Source of the DNA: Lithospermum erythrorhizon
Lineage: Eukaryota > Streptophyta > Magnoliopsida > Boraginales > Boraginaceae
Length of the DNA stretch: 64,000 nucleotides
Assembly: GCA_019722365.1 (NCBI GenBank)
Contig: JADFUC010001301.1
Coordinates: forward strand, 1-64,000
Direction of reading: 5' to 3'
Position 1 is the stretch's first letter; each line of letters opens with the position of its first letter. Shown here piece by piece: positions 48,341 through 61,944 of the stretch. Below the pieces are notes generated by a model. That model was not told the DNA's origin and did not search any database. It worked only from the letters and a program-made list of their open reading frames with translations. The position numbers and the translations under genes are program-made.

Positions 48341-49926
48341 TGATTGTTGATTTGTCCATTCACTTGAGGTAGGCAGCCGGATTGAGCTATATGCGGAATT
48401 TAGGGATGACTCTTGGTGAGGGATATGAGAGATAGGGTTTGATGACTAGAGTTTTAGTCGTTGTTTAAATGAATTTCATTTGGGTGATTGTGCCTTATCG
48501 AACCACATTATATATTCGTGTGTGTTATGTAGAAGGGCTTCATGTGGAATTATATTTGTACATGACTTTTTATCCGATAAATCACATGTACATGTATTTT
48601 ATTCATATTTGACTAAATGACTATTCTAATCTTGTTGTTGTGCTAGCAGCTTGATTGCTTTGATAGTTATACTTCATTTTTTAAGCGTGGGCACCTTGAA
48701 ACTTAATATTTTCTTTGAGATGCGGTATTTCGGTTGTAGCACTTACGGCATTCTTGTCTTTGTTAAGATATGTTCTATATATCTTAGAGAGTGGCTAATG
48801 GAGGAGATACCTTTGGGAATGAGAACATTAGGAGCGAGAAATTATAAGGCGAAGTTTATGCCTTTATCTGTCGATGATGTTGATGATATTTTATATATAT
48901 ATATGGTGGAAAAATATAGTTTAGAGATATTGCTAGAATATAAGTACCCACGTCAACCGCGACATTACCATGGAGGTAAATAAGTTCATTATCTTAAATG
49001 GAAAATGCAAGGAAGATAAATACGTACTTGAATTTATCTACGGATTCAGATATATTACTGATCATATTAAAAGAAGCCATATATTTGGGAAGGTCTTATG
49101 AGGAACATTAGTTGTCATAAGAGGGTATGATTGTAAAATGGGGAGTAGTACTTTAAAAGTGAACTAAAGATAAGTGATTCAGAGAATTGCGTATATGCAT
49201 GAGTTATGAGAGGTTAAGATATATGTTTAAGTTATTGTGTGTTTGAGGGTGTATATATTATATTGGGAATTAGCTATACTTGAAAGATAACGGACCAGAA
49301 ATACCTCTTATGAGAATTAAGGTATCTTGTGAGCCAAGTTGTTGGCCATGGTGTGGAGTTATAAGGTGTTAGTTAGAAAGCGATAAGGAAAGTTTTTATT
49401 TTGTGGCTTAAAGTAACCTATAAAATAATACTCTTGAGGGTATATAGTCCTACAAATAGGTGAGGAATCTAAATTTTCTTATTAGATGCTGGTGGAATTT
49501 AACTTAACTATTTATTTTTCACTGGGCTTTTTGACGACTTCCTATTTCCACATGGTGTTTCATCCCTAGGTTGTTCTTGAATGACACATTGGCAGTAGGC
49601 TAGCATTACCCATGAAGATGGCGATGGTGGCTTGAAGACTTCAGCTTGATCATACTTTTTTCATGCTTCTTGAAGTTTGTTTATAATTATTATTGACTCG
49701 AGGGTTGTATAACAAATTGTTTGAGGGGAAATGTGTATTTATATTATGAAGGTTTTTCAATGTTGTTGTACTAGTAGTTCAGTTCCACCCGATGGACGGG
49801 ATTATATTGTTTGTTATGATGTAAAGAAGTCATTTTTATTGTTATCGTCGTTGGTGACTCACGATTATACGAGGTTGGTGGCGGAGATTGACCTCGGGGG
49901 GCCCACACAGGGCGGAATAGATTACA

Positions 49927-51813
49927 ATTTTGGTATCGAGCCTGGGTTTATGTTTTCAGCGGTAGCATTATTGGTTACATATTACTGAGTTCGAAGTTAT
50001 AAGTGTGTTGTGTGTGAGGTAGTTTTGGTTTAAGGTTAGATTTAACTTCCCGGAATCCCATGAGATTAAGATGTGTTGTATTAAGGGAGATATGTGAAAT
50101 GAATTAGATGTATAGCGTGCGTCGGGATTGGCATGTATTTGTTGAGATGGGTAGGCGGGCATATATGGAGATCGATGCGATGAGTAGATATTTATGAGAG
50201 ATTATATATTGGAGCGATACATGTAATGGGTTAGAATATGATGCAAGGTGATATCGAGAGGAATATTATGAATATTGGGTGATCTATATTTTGGGAAAAG
50301 TCTTAATAGTTGATGTGGTATTGATGCAGTCTTAATATAAAAAATTTTGATGTAGTGAGATAAGGGTGATAATTAATATACGATATACTCGGGAGTGAGT
50401 TGTAAGGAATATGATAGGTTATAAAAACTAAAGATTCTTGGTTAACTAAGATACGTGATTATAAGGAAGTGTGAAATGTGGGTTTGATCGGAAGTATTAA
50501 TAAGTGGGAATTGAATCTAGTCGAAGTGAATAAGAAAAGAGTTGGAGTTATACATTAATAATGTTTAAGTATTAAGAGTTAGGTGTTTTGAGTAGGTACA
50601 TCTTTTTGTGACCGTAATTTTAAGGTTGAGCAACTTTGGAGATAGAATACGGGATTAGATATGTTTGAGGATTTAAGGAAGAGACGAATTATCTTAGGGA
50701 AATATTAGGGAGAATTCATAAATTTGAAGTTGTTGATAAAGTTGGAGACAGTGTGAATTTAAGGGAGTAATAAAAGGGTTAGTTGAGGAGGATTCTGGTG
50801 ACATGTAGTCATGGGATTTAGAAATTGATAAATTGGTGTAAGGGTTGATCTTTAAAATAATTAAAGGAACACTGCTTGGATGCTTGGAGTAATTTGGGGG
50901 TTGCTCTCGGTTGTTACCTTATCATGTTGAGTGGAAGTATATGGTTATTGATTGTGTGTCTGCGTAATAAAACTTATACGTAGGCTTAATAATTGAAATT
51001 AGTAGTATTGACTTGAGCCGGTGATTGTGTTTGAGGTGATACAGGCTATTTATTTTTTGTGGTATTCATGTTTAAAATTTGTATATGATTGGGTGTGTTG
51101 ATATATTTTGTGTTATGGACGTATCTGTGAATATATTTTTGCGAGAATAGTTCCTATATGAAATTGTGGTATCGTGTGTATTATGGATGCTACGTTGAGA
51201 TTGTTGTGTGTATGATTAATATTATATGTGTGATTTGTGAATTGGTTGATTTGAGGATATTGAGATGATGTGGGGTGTTTGAAGGGTAGGCACGGGAAAG
51301 ATGAATTATTCGCCATAATGTTATTGTAGTTTATCTTTGTAAGTTATTTTATAGTAGTTGGCAAATGCGAGCGTGGGTGGTGGTGAGGCCCTGGCTGTTT
51401 ACTACGTTTAGTAATGTGATATGGAGTATTATGGTGACACAAATTATGAGTGGACGATATCGGTATTGCCGATATGAATTTTAATTTTTGAGTAGTATTT
51501 TGGAGGCAATTGAGGATGTTTATAATACTAAGATTTATAATGATAATATGACGAGCCTTGATAAGATGATAATAAGCTTGAGCAGGAAAAATTGGCCGGT
51601 TAGAGGAATGTGTTATGGTGTAAAGAGTCAGCACGCTTAAGTTAGTGACATAGATATTATGGAAGCTATGAAGGCAGAATCTTATATTGGGGAAATTTGA
51701 GTAGGTGACAAGGTGTCGATGTTAGTTGATAGGCGTGTGTCGAAAGGTGCGTTGAGTTTATCGGCCAGTTGGGTTGAGTAAATTTAGGAGACGAGGTATT
51801 GGGTGGAGTAGAT
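49927..51813 (+). mobile_element. Interior 2 of family 2 array, non-coding
   Basis: It begins with a primer-binding site that has lost one base (TGGTATCGAGC at 49931-49941). It is colinear with interior 1 but about 140 bp shorter. The end gggtggagtagat precedes LTR3. No protein domain was seen. Confidence 0.7.
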
Positions 51814-52035
51814 TGTAATAACCGTTACAAAAATTTTTAAATTTTCGATTCGGTGGGACCGAGAATAGTATAATTTTTTTTTCGTTAATATTATTTAAAG
51901 TAGCTTTTGGTAGAATTTCATTTATAATTTAGTAGTGTTTGCCATGGAAGAATTTTATCTTTGAAATCGGTTAGAGTTTAAGAATGCGATAAAAGCGGAG
52001 AATTAAAAAGAAATGAGGCAGGACTTGAGTTTTCC
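51814..52035 (+). repeat. LTR3 of family 2 array, truncated
   Basis: It starts TGTAATAACCGTTAC and follows LTR1 for about 220 bp through tttgccatggaagaatttta. It stops after gacttgagtttt, where family 1 sequence takes over. The rest of the LTR is missing. Confidence 0.75.
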
Positions 52036-53515
52036 CTCTTGGTGTGGCCAATGCGATCTAGGGGCGTCGTTTCCGATGTTGAGGCGAGCTTTGGAGAGGA
52101 TTTTTGAAGGGCTTTCAGGTTGATTGTGAGTTGGGTTTGTTAGGCTTGGATTCTGATGTAAGGATTCTAAGTATTCATACGTTTACTCAATTTTTTTTAT
52201 GTTTAGATTAAATCACACAATTTGAGGATCGAGGGGATATGAATTGGTTTATCACGAATAAATTATTTACTAGATTCTGGTGACATAGAGCCTACTCAAG
52301 TTTGATGTATTTTTTATCTAGTTTTGATTGTGTGTTGGCTTGTAGTTGTTCAGATTAATTTGATTATTTCATGATTTATATATTCAATTGATGAATATAT
52401 AATATGAAAAAATCAACCATTTATATATATATATTTCACAATTTGAATCTCATCATTTTAATGTATTGATTTGATGATTTGATGCTTATTTATTGTTTTA
52501 TGAAGGGATTAAAAGGTGATTAATTTGCGTTTTAATTTGAGGAGTAGAATCATTTTCAATTTTAGAGAGGGTTAGAAATTTTAAAATTACGAGAATTAAA
52601 TACAATGTGTTCGTGACCCTTTGAGGTTCATCCCAAATTTTTCGGAATTGTTTGAATTTTTAAGTACTCTGAAAATTCATTGAACTTGGATTGTTTTAAA
52701 GGTTTTTATTGTCGAAAAACTAGAAGTGCTTTTGATAAAATTCCACTTGAGGTGTATTGATAATGATATTGTTGATGTTTCAGAGTCAAATTCATTTTGA
52801 ATTTGTTAGAGCGCCTAATGAATTTTTTACAAAGTTGTAATTAATGTGAAAAAAGCTGGCGAAATAAAATTGCGAAATGTCGGTGCGAACTTGCGAGACG
52901 GCCTCGACGCGTCCGGTGCATTACCGCGTTCCGGCCACAGGCGTAGCTCACGGCGTACTACGGTACCGGCCGGCGTGTCGATAAAGTGATGGGCGGCCGG
53001 AGGCCGTGATTTAGCTGAATTGAAAGTTAAGTCGTCCGTTTTGAAAACCTAAATGTATTTTATGTAATTATTTTTTGTTTAAATTTATTGGTAATTATTA
53101 ATTTAAGGATTTTAAATGTTAAATCATAAATTTTGTCAAATTAAGATGATTGAATATATATCTTGAATGGAATTAAATTTGATTTATATTTCCGCTTTGA
53201 AATTATTTTCATTAATTGATAATTTTGAAAATATTTTCATGATAACTTTTAAATTTTGAATTTTTGGAGTTAATTACTTGTAAATAATTATTCCATGATT
53301 TAAGGGTTGATTATTATCGTAATAATTATCGTTAATCATGTGTGAATATATTTAAATTTAAATTTATATTAATTGATAATTAATTGTAAAAATAATGGGT
53401 AATTAATTAGTCAATTATGAACATATTATTTTCATTTTAGATTTAATATATATGACATTAGTGAATGTATTTGTTTAATGTTTGTCGTATATATTGTTAT
53501 AGACACTGAAAGGTT
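52036..53515 (+). repeat. Long LTR, family 1 (copy D, second part)
   Basis: It resumes copy D after the inserted array. It is the reverse complement of copy B roughly from 7170 down to 5850: tatattcaattgatgaatat at 52379 corresponds to 6970-6990, and the GC-rich patch at 52900-53010 corresponds to 6330-6440. The first 150 bp are diverged. The part between copy B positions of about 7200 and 7530 is missing or unrecognisable, so the insertion was accompanied by a deletion. Confidence 0.65.
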
Positions 53516-53770
53516 TCGTATTTCTACTGTATTACATGCTTATTTCCGATTAAAACTCTCAAGAGCTTCGATAAATGTCATATACATGATACTGTCATCT
53601 GGGGCACGAAACTTTGGCTCACGTCGGGTAAGCATAAGACAACTTTGCATTTAAAGGTCGCTTAACTTTATGCGACTCGTATTTCTTCACAGTGTACACG
53701 TCGGTGTCCCGAGGAGAAAGGTCTTATAGAATTCGTTTGCCCATACAAGGCGTGATCCGTGCAGCTTGAA
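53516..53770. other. Junction between facing family 1 LTRs
   Basis: About 250 bp that I cannot align with either LTR. No gene was seen. Confidence 0.3.
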
Positions 53771-56700
53771 GCTGGCTTGATTCACGGATTGCGTCTCCAA
53801 AGTTTGCGATCATACATGTAGCCGGGGAGTTAATGTAGTTTGAAGCGAGTTCTAGGGTGAGATGGCTGATGGTGGTAGCCATTCACGATTCTACAAGAAT
53901 AAGTAAATAAAGTCAACGAGAATCAGGTAAACTGTAAATTACTTTAAACTTACTTACTTACAAATAAATTGTAAAGTAAATACTAATACTTCAAATCTCA
54001 CAGAAATATATTAGTATCAAGACCTATTATACTCAAATTCAAAACAACACATACATTTTGAATCCCCTTAGTGTAATAGTAGGTTATCAACTTGATTATG
54101 TAAAAAGCCCAGGCTAACTTTGACCATTGGCATCTTGTCAGATGCTACCAATTAAACCAAAAATGCTGAAAGATGGCGTTGGTGGCAATGACTGGCTTGT
54201 GATCCGTTTGTCTTATCAGAATTTGCAAAGCTGTAACACACACCCGTCGCGGTGTGCCCGGATGATGATCACGGCTAATTTCCTGACTTTAAAATTGACT
54301 TGTCATTTGCTTAAATTTTAAAATGGTGAGATTATTATTAATTTGCTTTTATTTTTACCATGCAATAAAGTAGCACATAATCAAGAATATGTACAACATG
54401 AAAAATAAAACAATTAATACTTGTGAGACGTATGATATGACCTAGACACTATTACATTTTCAAAACTGAAAACTAACGTTTGGCCTATAACATTTTCTTA
54501 TCTTAGAAACTACGGAATCTCCGCAGCTTCATCTTGAATTACAATTCAAATATACTAATCCCCAACTAAGGCGGCATGCAAAGCTTGTGGGAGTAACAAG
54601 AGAATTAAATAAAAATAATAGCTTATTTCAGCAGTCGTTTACAGCAATGCGATGCGCGGAACCGAGGAAATAAAGCGTGGGTCACTCCGATACGCCTCCC
54701 ATTCCATTTCCCATAACAATATATATAGGCAAAATATTAAAACAAACTAAATACATAATGTCATATATATTAAATGAAATGAAAATAAATATTGTTCATA
54801 ATTATTAATTATTATCTATTTACAATTAATTATCAATTAATATAAATTTCAATTTAAATATATTACACGTAATGATTAATGATAATTATTACAATAATTT
54901 ACCAACCACTTAAATCATGGAATAATTACTGAAAATTAACTCCAAAATTTAAATTTTAAAGAGTTACCGTAGAAAAATATTTTCAAAATTATTAATTAAT
55001 GAAAATAAGTATGAAAAGGAAATATAAATCAAATTTAATGTCATTTCCAAGATATATATTCAATCATCTTAATGACAAAATTTATGATTTAACATTTAAA
55101 ACGAAATTAATAATTACGATAATTTTAAAACCAAAAGCAATTACATAAATGCATTTAGAAGTTTTCTAAGCAGGGCGGCGAACTTCAACGGCAATAACGA
55201 CTGACTGCGGCTCACGGCCGGCTTCGCGCCAGATGGTGCCGGGCTCACGGCCGATGAAACTACGGGTGGCGAACGTCCAAATCCGTGCCGGGCCGCGCCT
55301 GTCTACCCGGCTCATAGTCCAGAAGACATATATTGGTAATTAATTTCAGTTTTCAGATTAATTGTAACTTTTGTAAAAATGATTTGGAGGCTCTACAAAA
55401 TTTAAAAAATTCTAGAAGTTCAACTTGAACATCAAGCAATATCATTGACCAGAAGGCGTCGATTGGAATTTCCTCAAAAACACTTCTAATTTTTCGATTA
55501 AATCCAAAGCGATCCAAAAATTAAGCAATTTTTTGGATTACTTAAAAATTCAAAAATGGGAAACATCTGTTGATTTAATTTCGAATTTTCTGAAATTTCT
55601 AACCTATAAAAATCGAAAATGATTATCTGAAAATTAAAATCTGAAGTGTCAGTTTTTTGTCGCAATAAATTTCATGAAGCAGGTTAAACAAATAGCAAAT
55701 CATCGAAAATGATACAATGAAATGATGATTTCGATCGTGTGATATACATACAAAGCCAGGTTGATTTTTTCATATTACCATATTCATCCATTGAATACAA
55801 TGCTTGAATCAAATCTAATTAATTGATAATTACGTCGACACAGCGAGGAAGTAGAGATTAGATAAAACCGCATCAAACTTGACTGAAGCTCACGAGGCTG
55901 ACTATTTGGGAATGTAGTATGAATTTATTCGTGATAAAACACCAAATTCATACATGCCGGATCCTCAAAATAATGTATATTAATCTAAAACACATAAATT
56001 GCAATATGAATCACGAGTTCTTACGTTCGCGGCCGGACGGCGAATGAAATCACCGAGCGAGCCGACTCCGTGGCCGCCACTTGATAGCCTTCCGATTGCT
56101 TGACTGACACCAAAAATGTCCTCTGAAATGCACAGGAGGTGAATGCGAGGAATGAACTTGCTAAGAAGTTGTATGAACAAAATTGGAAAAGAAAAAATCT
56201 CTCTTCGAGGGAAAGTGCAGGATTTCAAGAGGGGGCAAGGGTTTTGATTTCATAGAGCCCCGAAAAAACATATCTCTTTCTTTTAAATAAATTTCTTTAT
56301 TTTTATTTAGTTAAGCGGCTTCGTTAAAAATCGGTTTAAGCTACGTTAGCTTGTCAGAGATAGATTATGTGCTTCTAATTAAATATTGAGTCCTTGGTGA
56401 GTTGTTCTATTTTTAATTAACTTAACAGAGTCAATTAAAATACTAACGAGAGAGTCCTTATCCAAATAACTTATCAAGGATTGTTGTTCATCAATTTCAA
56501 TTGTGGTGAGATTAAAAACGCAGGTTAGCAGATTTGAAGTGTTAAGTAATATATATTTTGACAAATATATATATGAGATCTGACTCTCGATTTCACAGTC
56601 TCGTTTAATTTCATGGATGAAAATATAATTCGAATATATCATTGTGGCAGCCTTAGGCTACTTATGGCCCAAGTTGTATAATAATAATAATCGACCAATT

Positions 56701-56910
56701 ACTATTATTATAACGATTAATAAAGTAAGATCTAGCAATAAACCAACCCTTAAATTATCATGAGAACCAGCACTAGTAATATACAATTACTAAAAGGTGA
56801 ACACTATTTCAATAATCACATTTAACCAACCTAGTAAATGAATTGATACAGCGATTGTCCTTGGCTGGGCATAATAAGGGGAATCGATTTCATTGATTTT
56901 CGACACTAAT
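53771..56910 (-). repeat. Long LTR, family 1 (copy E, about 3.1 kb)
   Basis: Similar to copy B throughout in the same orientation. The right end gattttcgacac is a slightly damaged version of the family terminus. Shared internal marks include gcatctta/gcatcttgtcagatgct, the GC-rich patch at 55170-55320, and a minus-strand GTAAGAACTC at about 56015-56024. It faces copy D tail to tail across the junction at 53.5-53.8 kb. Frames such as 54127-54321 and 55980-56228 are incidental or leader-derived. Confidence 0.6.
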
Positions 56911-58540
56911 TAGGCCTTTCACGGAAGGGAAACATAATAATTGTATTCGAAGTAATGCTTGAAAAAATGTTACAACGTTATCCTGCGCCCGGCGTTCCTT
57001 TTTTGAGCTTTATCATTGCATTTGTACATGGCGTTAGCGTCTTTGTTTCTTCTTTACGTCTCAACATTTCATGAATATCATTTGAGAATTCGTATATACT
57101 TGGATTTGAAGTTCTAGCTATTTTTCTCCCGCACCCAGCTAGTAGGGTTAAATTATAACTCACATTCAGTTATTACTTTAGTAATGCCCGAGGTGAGATG
57201 GAGCTCCTTTATGGTCCATTTTTTTTTGATAATTGATTTTACCATGGATATTATCCGTTTGCTTATGAAATTCAGTAGGCTTTATATGCTTGAAGTCACC
57301 CAGAGCGGTTCGGGCATCCTAAAATCCGATTGCTCATGCGATGCGTATGTGTTGTCGAATATGTGAGGGTAATAGCAAGTATATATAGCGATTGCCATGG
57401 CAGGAAGCCTGACGGACCCACTTGTATTTCACTATCGCCACTAGAGTTCGGTGCTTTCACAGTCATCTCGAGTTAATCTTTTAGTGATGAATATATGCAT
57501 TGGCATAAGATACCTGACCATGTCTTGGTATTTAATCATTTCATTAAGCGGAAGCTCGTGCAGATAACTAAAATGTTTATTTTGGTGATGCGCTTGAAGT
57601 ATATTTCACAATTAAGAAATATGTTTTTAAATGCTCGAAGCGATTATATTTAGAATAAAGTTTTATTTGTTCTATTTTGCGGGGTTGGCGTGATTTAGCG
57701 ATTACCATCGTATTTAAGTAATGGATGTATGCTTTGGGATCGAAACCGGAAGGAGTGCGGCGTGCTTAGGGACCACGTTGAGGGGCGTTAAGTATGCGTG
57801 CTTCTGACGTCGATGTCTTTGTTATGTTGATGTAATCTTGTTTCGTTTTCTTCAGGTACTTATAAATATACAGCGTCTGGATGAATTCGTGTATCTTACA
57901 TGTGTTTGGTTTTCACTTCCTGAATTGTATTGATATGTTTCTTTGTTTAAATGGGTTTAAGTACTCGTCATTGGTTGAGAATGCATATAAATACTCTTGC
58001 TTAAATAATTTACTTAAAACCAATGGCACATTTTGACATAATAATTTAACATTAATATAAAATTTAATATTTTAAACATTAATAAAAATTTAACATGATA
58101 AATATTAATATACCTATGATACAAATTAACTTTAACATTCTTAAAATAATAATATAAATAGTGAACAAAAATTTTAAACTTATTATTTATATGAAGTCGC
58201 AAAAAATATTTTGAGAATGTTAGAGTTAGTAATTACAAATAACTATGTTAACATTATTTTTTATATGAATGTGAAAGTGTAAAAAATATTAAATTATTGT
58301 TATTATATTTTTAATTTTTGTTAATAACATTATCATGATCATTTGCTCCATTAATATATATAAAGCTAATGAATCTTAAATTAATTAATTATAATAGTTA
58401 AGTTGAATTGTTATTTCAAAATATTAATAACAAAAAATACAAAGCATGGTAAAATATTAATTATGTTAAAATATTTTTGTATCAATTTTTAACTTATATT
58501 ATTATTATTGACCAACGTTGCAATTACGTTAGGATTCAAA
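56911..58540. other. Spacer with a possible minus-strand coding remnant
   Basis: The minus-strand frame at 56978-57163 contains RTSNPSIYEFSNDIHEMLRR, which looks protein-like but is not recognised. 57400-57900 is CG-richer and repeat-like. 58000-58530 is very AT-rich with no feature seen. Confidence 0.3.
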
Positions 58541-58546
58541 GCTCCG

Positions 58547-59070
58547 TTTTATTTTCTCAATTTATGACCACAATGCAAATCTAACGTGTCCATTTGTTCG
58601 TTATAGAAACCAACTGAAGTGGAATGTTTGTCGAATTAAAGCCAAGCCGTTAAATGTTTGTTAGTTGTACGATGACTAATATTGTTAATTTATACTGCGA
58701 CATGTGGGGTAAGTGTTCCCGACATATTTCTGAATGCGATCGGTAGAGATAAATATATTGTGTCTTATATAACCGACCATATGAGAACTGGGGTGGAAGT
58801 AACTTTAAAAATCGATAAATAATATGTTGTGTATATTATGAGCAAAATGGAGTGTGAATTGTGGAAGTCTTTCGCTTATTAAATATGATTGGAAGAAAAC
58901 AATAATTCTGTGTGTCTTATATTACCGAAGACATGGGTGTGGGGTGGAAGTGGCTTTTTAACCCAGCTCGTTGAGCCGGGCGTATGGTTTTCTGGAATAG
59001 CCGTATGGAGTGTGAGGTGGAGTGATTCCGGAAACCCACACTCCGTGCGATCGTATTGATAAGTAATCAA
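58547..59070 (+). repeat. Dispersed repeat X, copy 2
   Basis: 58547-58665 matches the reverse complement of 37940-38070. Downstream, catgggtgtggggtggaagt at 58932 and cccacactccgtgcgatcg at 59036 are of the same kind as phrases beside copy 1. No ORF. Confidence 0.6.
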
Positions 59071-61854
59071 ATTTTTGTACGCCAGACAGGTAGGCCTTGA
59101 AAATATATGCATCCGTTAAATATATAAGAATATTATTGTTAAAAGACTATTAATAGTAGTTTCTTACTTTTTTGTTAATGGAGTTACAAGTACACGGTTG
59201 GAAACAAAGAATTAAAACGAGGTGGGGACTAGCTTGTAAAAACTGATTTAGATAATAAGTAGTTATTAAGTCGTTTATAAAAAAAAATTAAAAAAAATTA
59301 AAAACTTTTTCACATTTCCTCTACATTTAGAATATATATACATGGTACTCAGTTTCTGCCCTGTTTTGTACTATGGGCAATAATGGATAAGGTCAAGATG
59401 AAACTAAGTTTTCAAGAAAGTTAGAGCCAAATAAACTAAAGCAATCTAAAGGGAAAACACTTCCACTTTCATTTCTCTTTCCAAAGAAAGTGTTGTGTAT
59501 TCAATTCATATCCATACATTTTGGTTAACATTATATATATTCTCGCCTGGTATTTCAATCTCAGATGAGTATGTGCATGGTCTGAAGGTGTTGCATCATC
59601 AAGAAACTTATAAACAAAACTCCATTTTGACTTCCATCTTTTGATTTTTGAACCACCAAATTATCCTGACCCATAAAGGATGAAAGGTTTTTTGGCCTTT
59701 TAGATTATCACTTTTTTAGTTGTTTGCTTTTAGTCTTTAGAGCAAATTGAAGGGTACATCGATCGGCCAAGTTATAGGTATGTGCTTTTCTTTCTGATAG
59801 AGTGATAGTGATCTTATAAAAATAAATACAATACATGCACACATGACACATATATGCAACAGGGATAAAGGTAGATAACAACTCATTATTTGATGGAGTA
59901 ATTGACACCTATCAATATTTAATATAGTGCTAAAATGAAATATACTCATATAGTCATATTAACATTTTCGGCCTATTTGATTGATACCATTTTGACTTTT
60001 GAGGCTTTAAAATACTCAGCACTCAGCAGAACCAATTTGGGCCTCTTATATAATTGCATGTGGAGTTTTGGACATTCTTAACAGTTAACAGACTCCGCCA
60101 CCTCAGGTCATTAATACTCCTCACCTCAGTGGCTCAGCCCAACTTTAATGGGCTCCTTTCTACCTAATTACTAATTAGACCTTAACAATTTATATTTATT
60201 TTATGGTGCCTCCCAAGACCTGGCCTCAAAATCATAAATATTCTGCCTCTAAAAAATACGATTAATTATTATATCCCTACTAATTTTTTATATGAATATT
60301 GAAATGATTCTCTTATAATAGGAAAGTTATATACTTTCTATTTAGATTCACTATTCAAATTGATAATACCTTAAATAAAATAAATATTCAAATCTACCTA
60401 TTTCTAAATTAATTAAAATCTTACAATAAAATTTGAGACATAAGATTCTCGTGTGTATAAAACTTATCTCAACCTACTTTATTACCTATGATTAATTTAT
60501 TGATAAAGAACTTTAGTTATACACAAGAAAAATAAAATTTTAAAACACACCAAGTGAATAATATGAAGACAAAAAATCTCATAAAAAGGAATTTGACATG
60601 ACAAGCTTGTGATTTCGTATTGTAATCTCATGTTTAATACATTTGAATGTTTGGATAATAAATTTTAATCTCATAAAAAGAAATAAATTTCGGACTTTGG
60701 GAAATTTCAATAAATGTATGTAACTATTAAGATTTTAAATAATGAAATATATTAAGTTAATTTGCCTAATAATGTTTTTGTCATTTATTTAATAATTTCA
60801 GACGTATATTTAAATAGCCTACGTTATTTTTATTATATCTACATACAAATCATTGAATATAATATGTTCAATATTTTTTAAAACATATTTTGATATTTAA
60901 AAAATTTTAAGTCAAATATATGTGATTTTCCATGTAAAAAATAGACTTGTAAATAAAAATCAAGAAAGTAATTACTAGTTTGTAAGACTATTAATACAAG
61001 TGGACATCATGAACAATTAGGAAGTAATGACTAGTTTGTAAGATTATTAATATACTCTAAATCACTATTTATTTTATTTTTAGAGGTTGATTTTTATATA
61101 TATATTTTATCACCTTTCTTATTATTCATTTCACTATTGAAAAAAAAAATAGAAATAATATAAATTTAAAGGGTGAAGAAGGTATGTACAAATTTTTATA
61201 GGGGTTCACCTTATTTTAGAGGAGCTGAAAATATTTTTTTTTTCATTTTTAATGATTTGAAGCATCTATTTTAATTTTTCATACCATTGCAATGATTCCT
61301 CTGACAGTCTGACTTGTTTAATGTATTTTATTTTAGATGTAAGTTTATTCCTTTTTAATTACTTCATCAACATACACCATAATCACTTGCTTCCTTATTT
61401 AAATGATATTTTTTCTTTTGATGACGGAGGGTCATAGCCATTACTAGCTCATTCATTGAGTAAGCACCAGTTAGATATCAAATTAAACATAATAGTCTGC
61501 AAATCAAGTTCAATCCGTTAAATCACACTAGACAAGTCCGATGTAATAGACTCGACTGAAAAAACCTAAATAGAAAAATCAAACTCATGAATTTTCGATC
61601 ATAAATTAACCTACTATACCAACTCCACTACTCTTACGAGTTTAAAAACAACGAAAAAAGTATCCATCATCCTATAACGTAGTTCTAACCTCCAATTCTA
61701 TCCTTAAATGTCTAACCATTAAATTACACCCCACTTCCAATTAAATTATCTAATTCATTATTCATTTGTTTAACAATTTCCATGTTTGATTATACTTTAT
61801 CCTTAAACTAATTACGAGTAATACTTCATAAAAAATTAGGTTTTTGTACAAGCA
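59071..61854. other. AT-rich intergenic stretch
   Basis: No gene was recognised. Short A/T runs and a few weak direct repeats (for example aatctcataaaaagg/aatctcataaaaag at 60578 and 60669, and agtaatgactagtttgtaag-type copies at 60966 and 61021) are present. Confidence 0.45.
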
Positions 61855-61944
61855 CTCGAATCCACGATTTAATTTTTTCATGTATTCCTGAACTATTTTA
61901 ATTTCTGCATACCCTCAGACTATAATCTGTACTGCATTCATTTT

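Larger units (their letters stand above)
46147..49926 (+). repeat. LTR2 of family 2 array, 3780 bp
   Basis: Colinear with LTR1 from the poly-A tract to the ttaca end, with many small insertions and deletions. It contains the same minisatellite (47445-47660) and higher-order repeat (47850-48340). Length differs from LTR1 by only 28 bp. Confidence 0.8.
40371..52035 (+). mobile_element. Tandem long-LTR retroelement array (family 2, LARD-like)
   Basis: The order is LTR1 (40371-44122), interior 1 (44123-46146), LTR2 (46147-49926), interior 2 (49927-51813), then a truncated LTR3 (51814 to about 52035). LTRs start near TGTAATAACCGTTAC and end GTTACA or TTACA. Each full LTR is followed by aattt and a tRNA-Met site. 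Interiors of about 2.0 and 1.9 kb carry no recognisable gag or pol. LTRs of 3.75 kb with a short non-coding interior fit a large retrotransposon derivative that needs trans-acting enzymes. Such a chain can arise by unequal recombination between elements or LTRs. It lies inside copy D of family 1, so it is the younger insertion. Confidence 0.8.
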
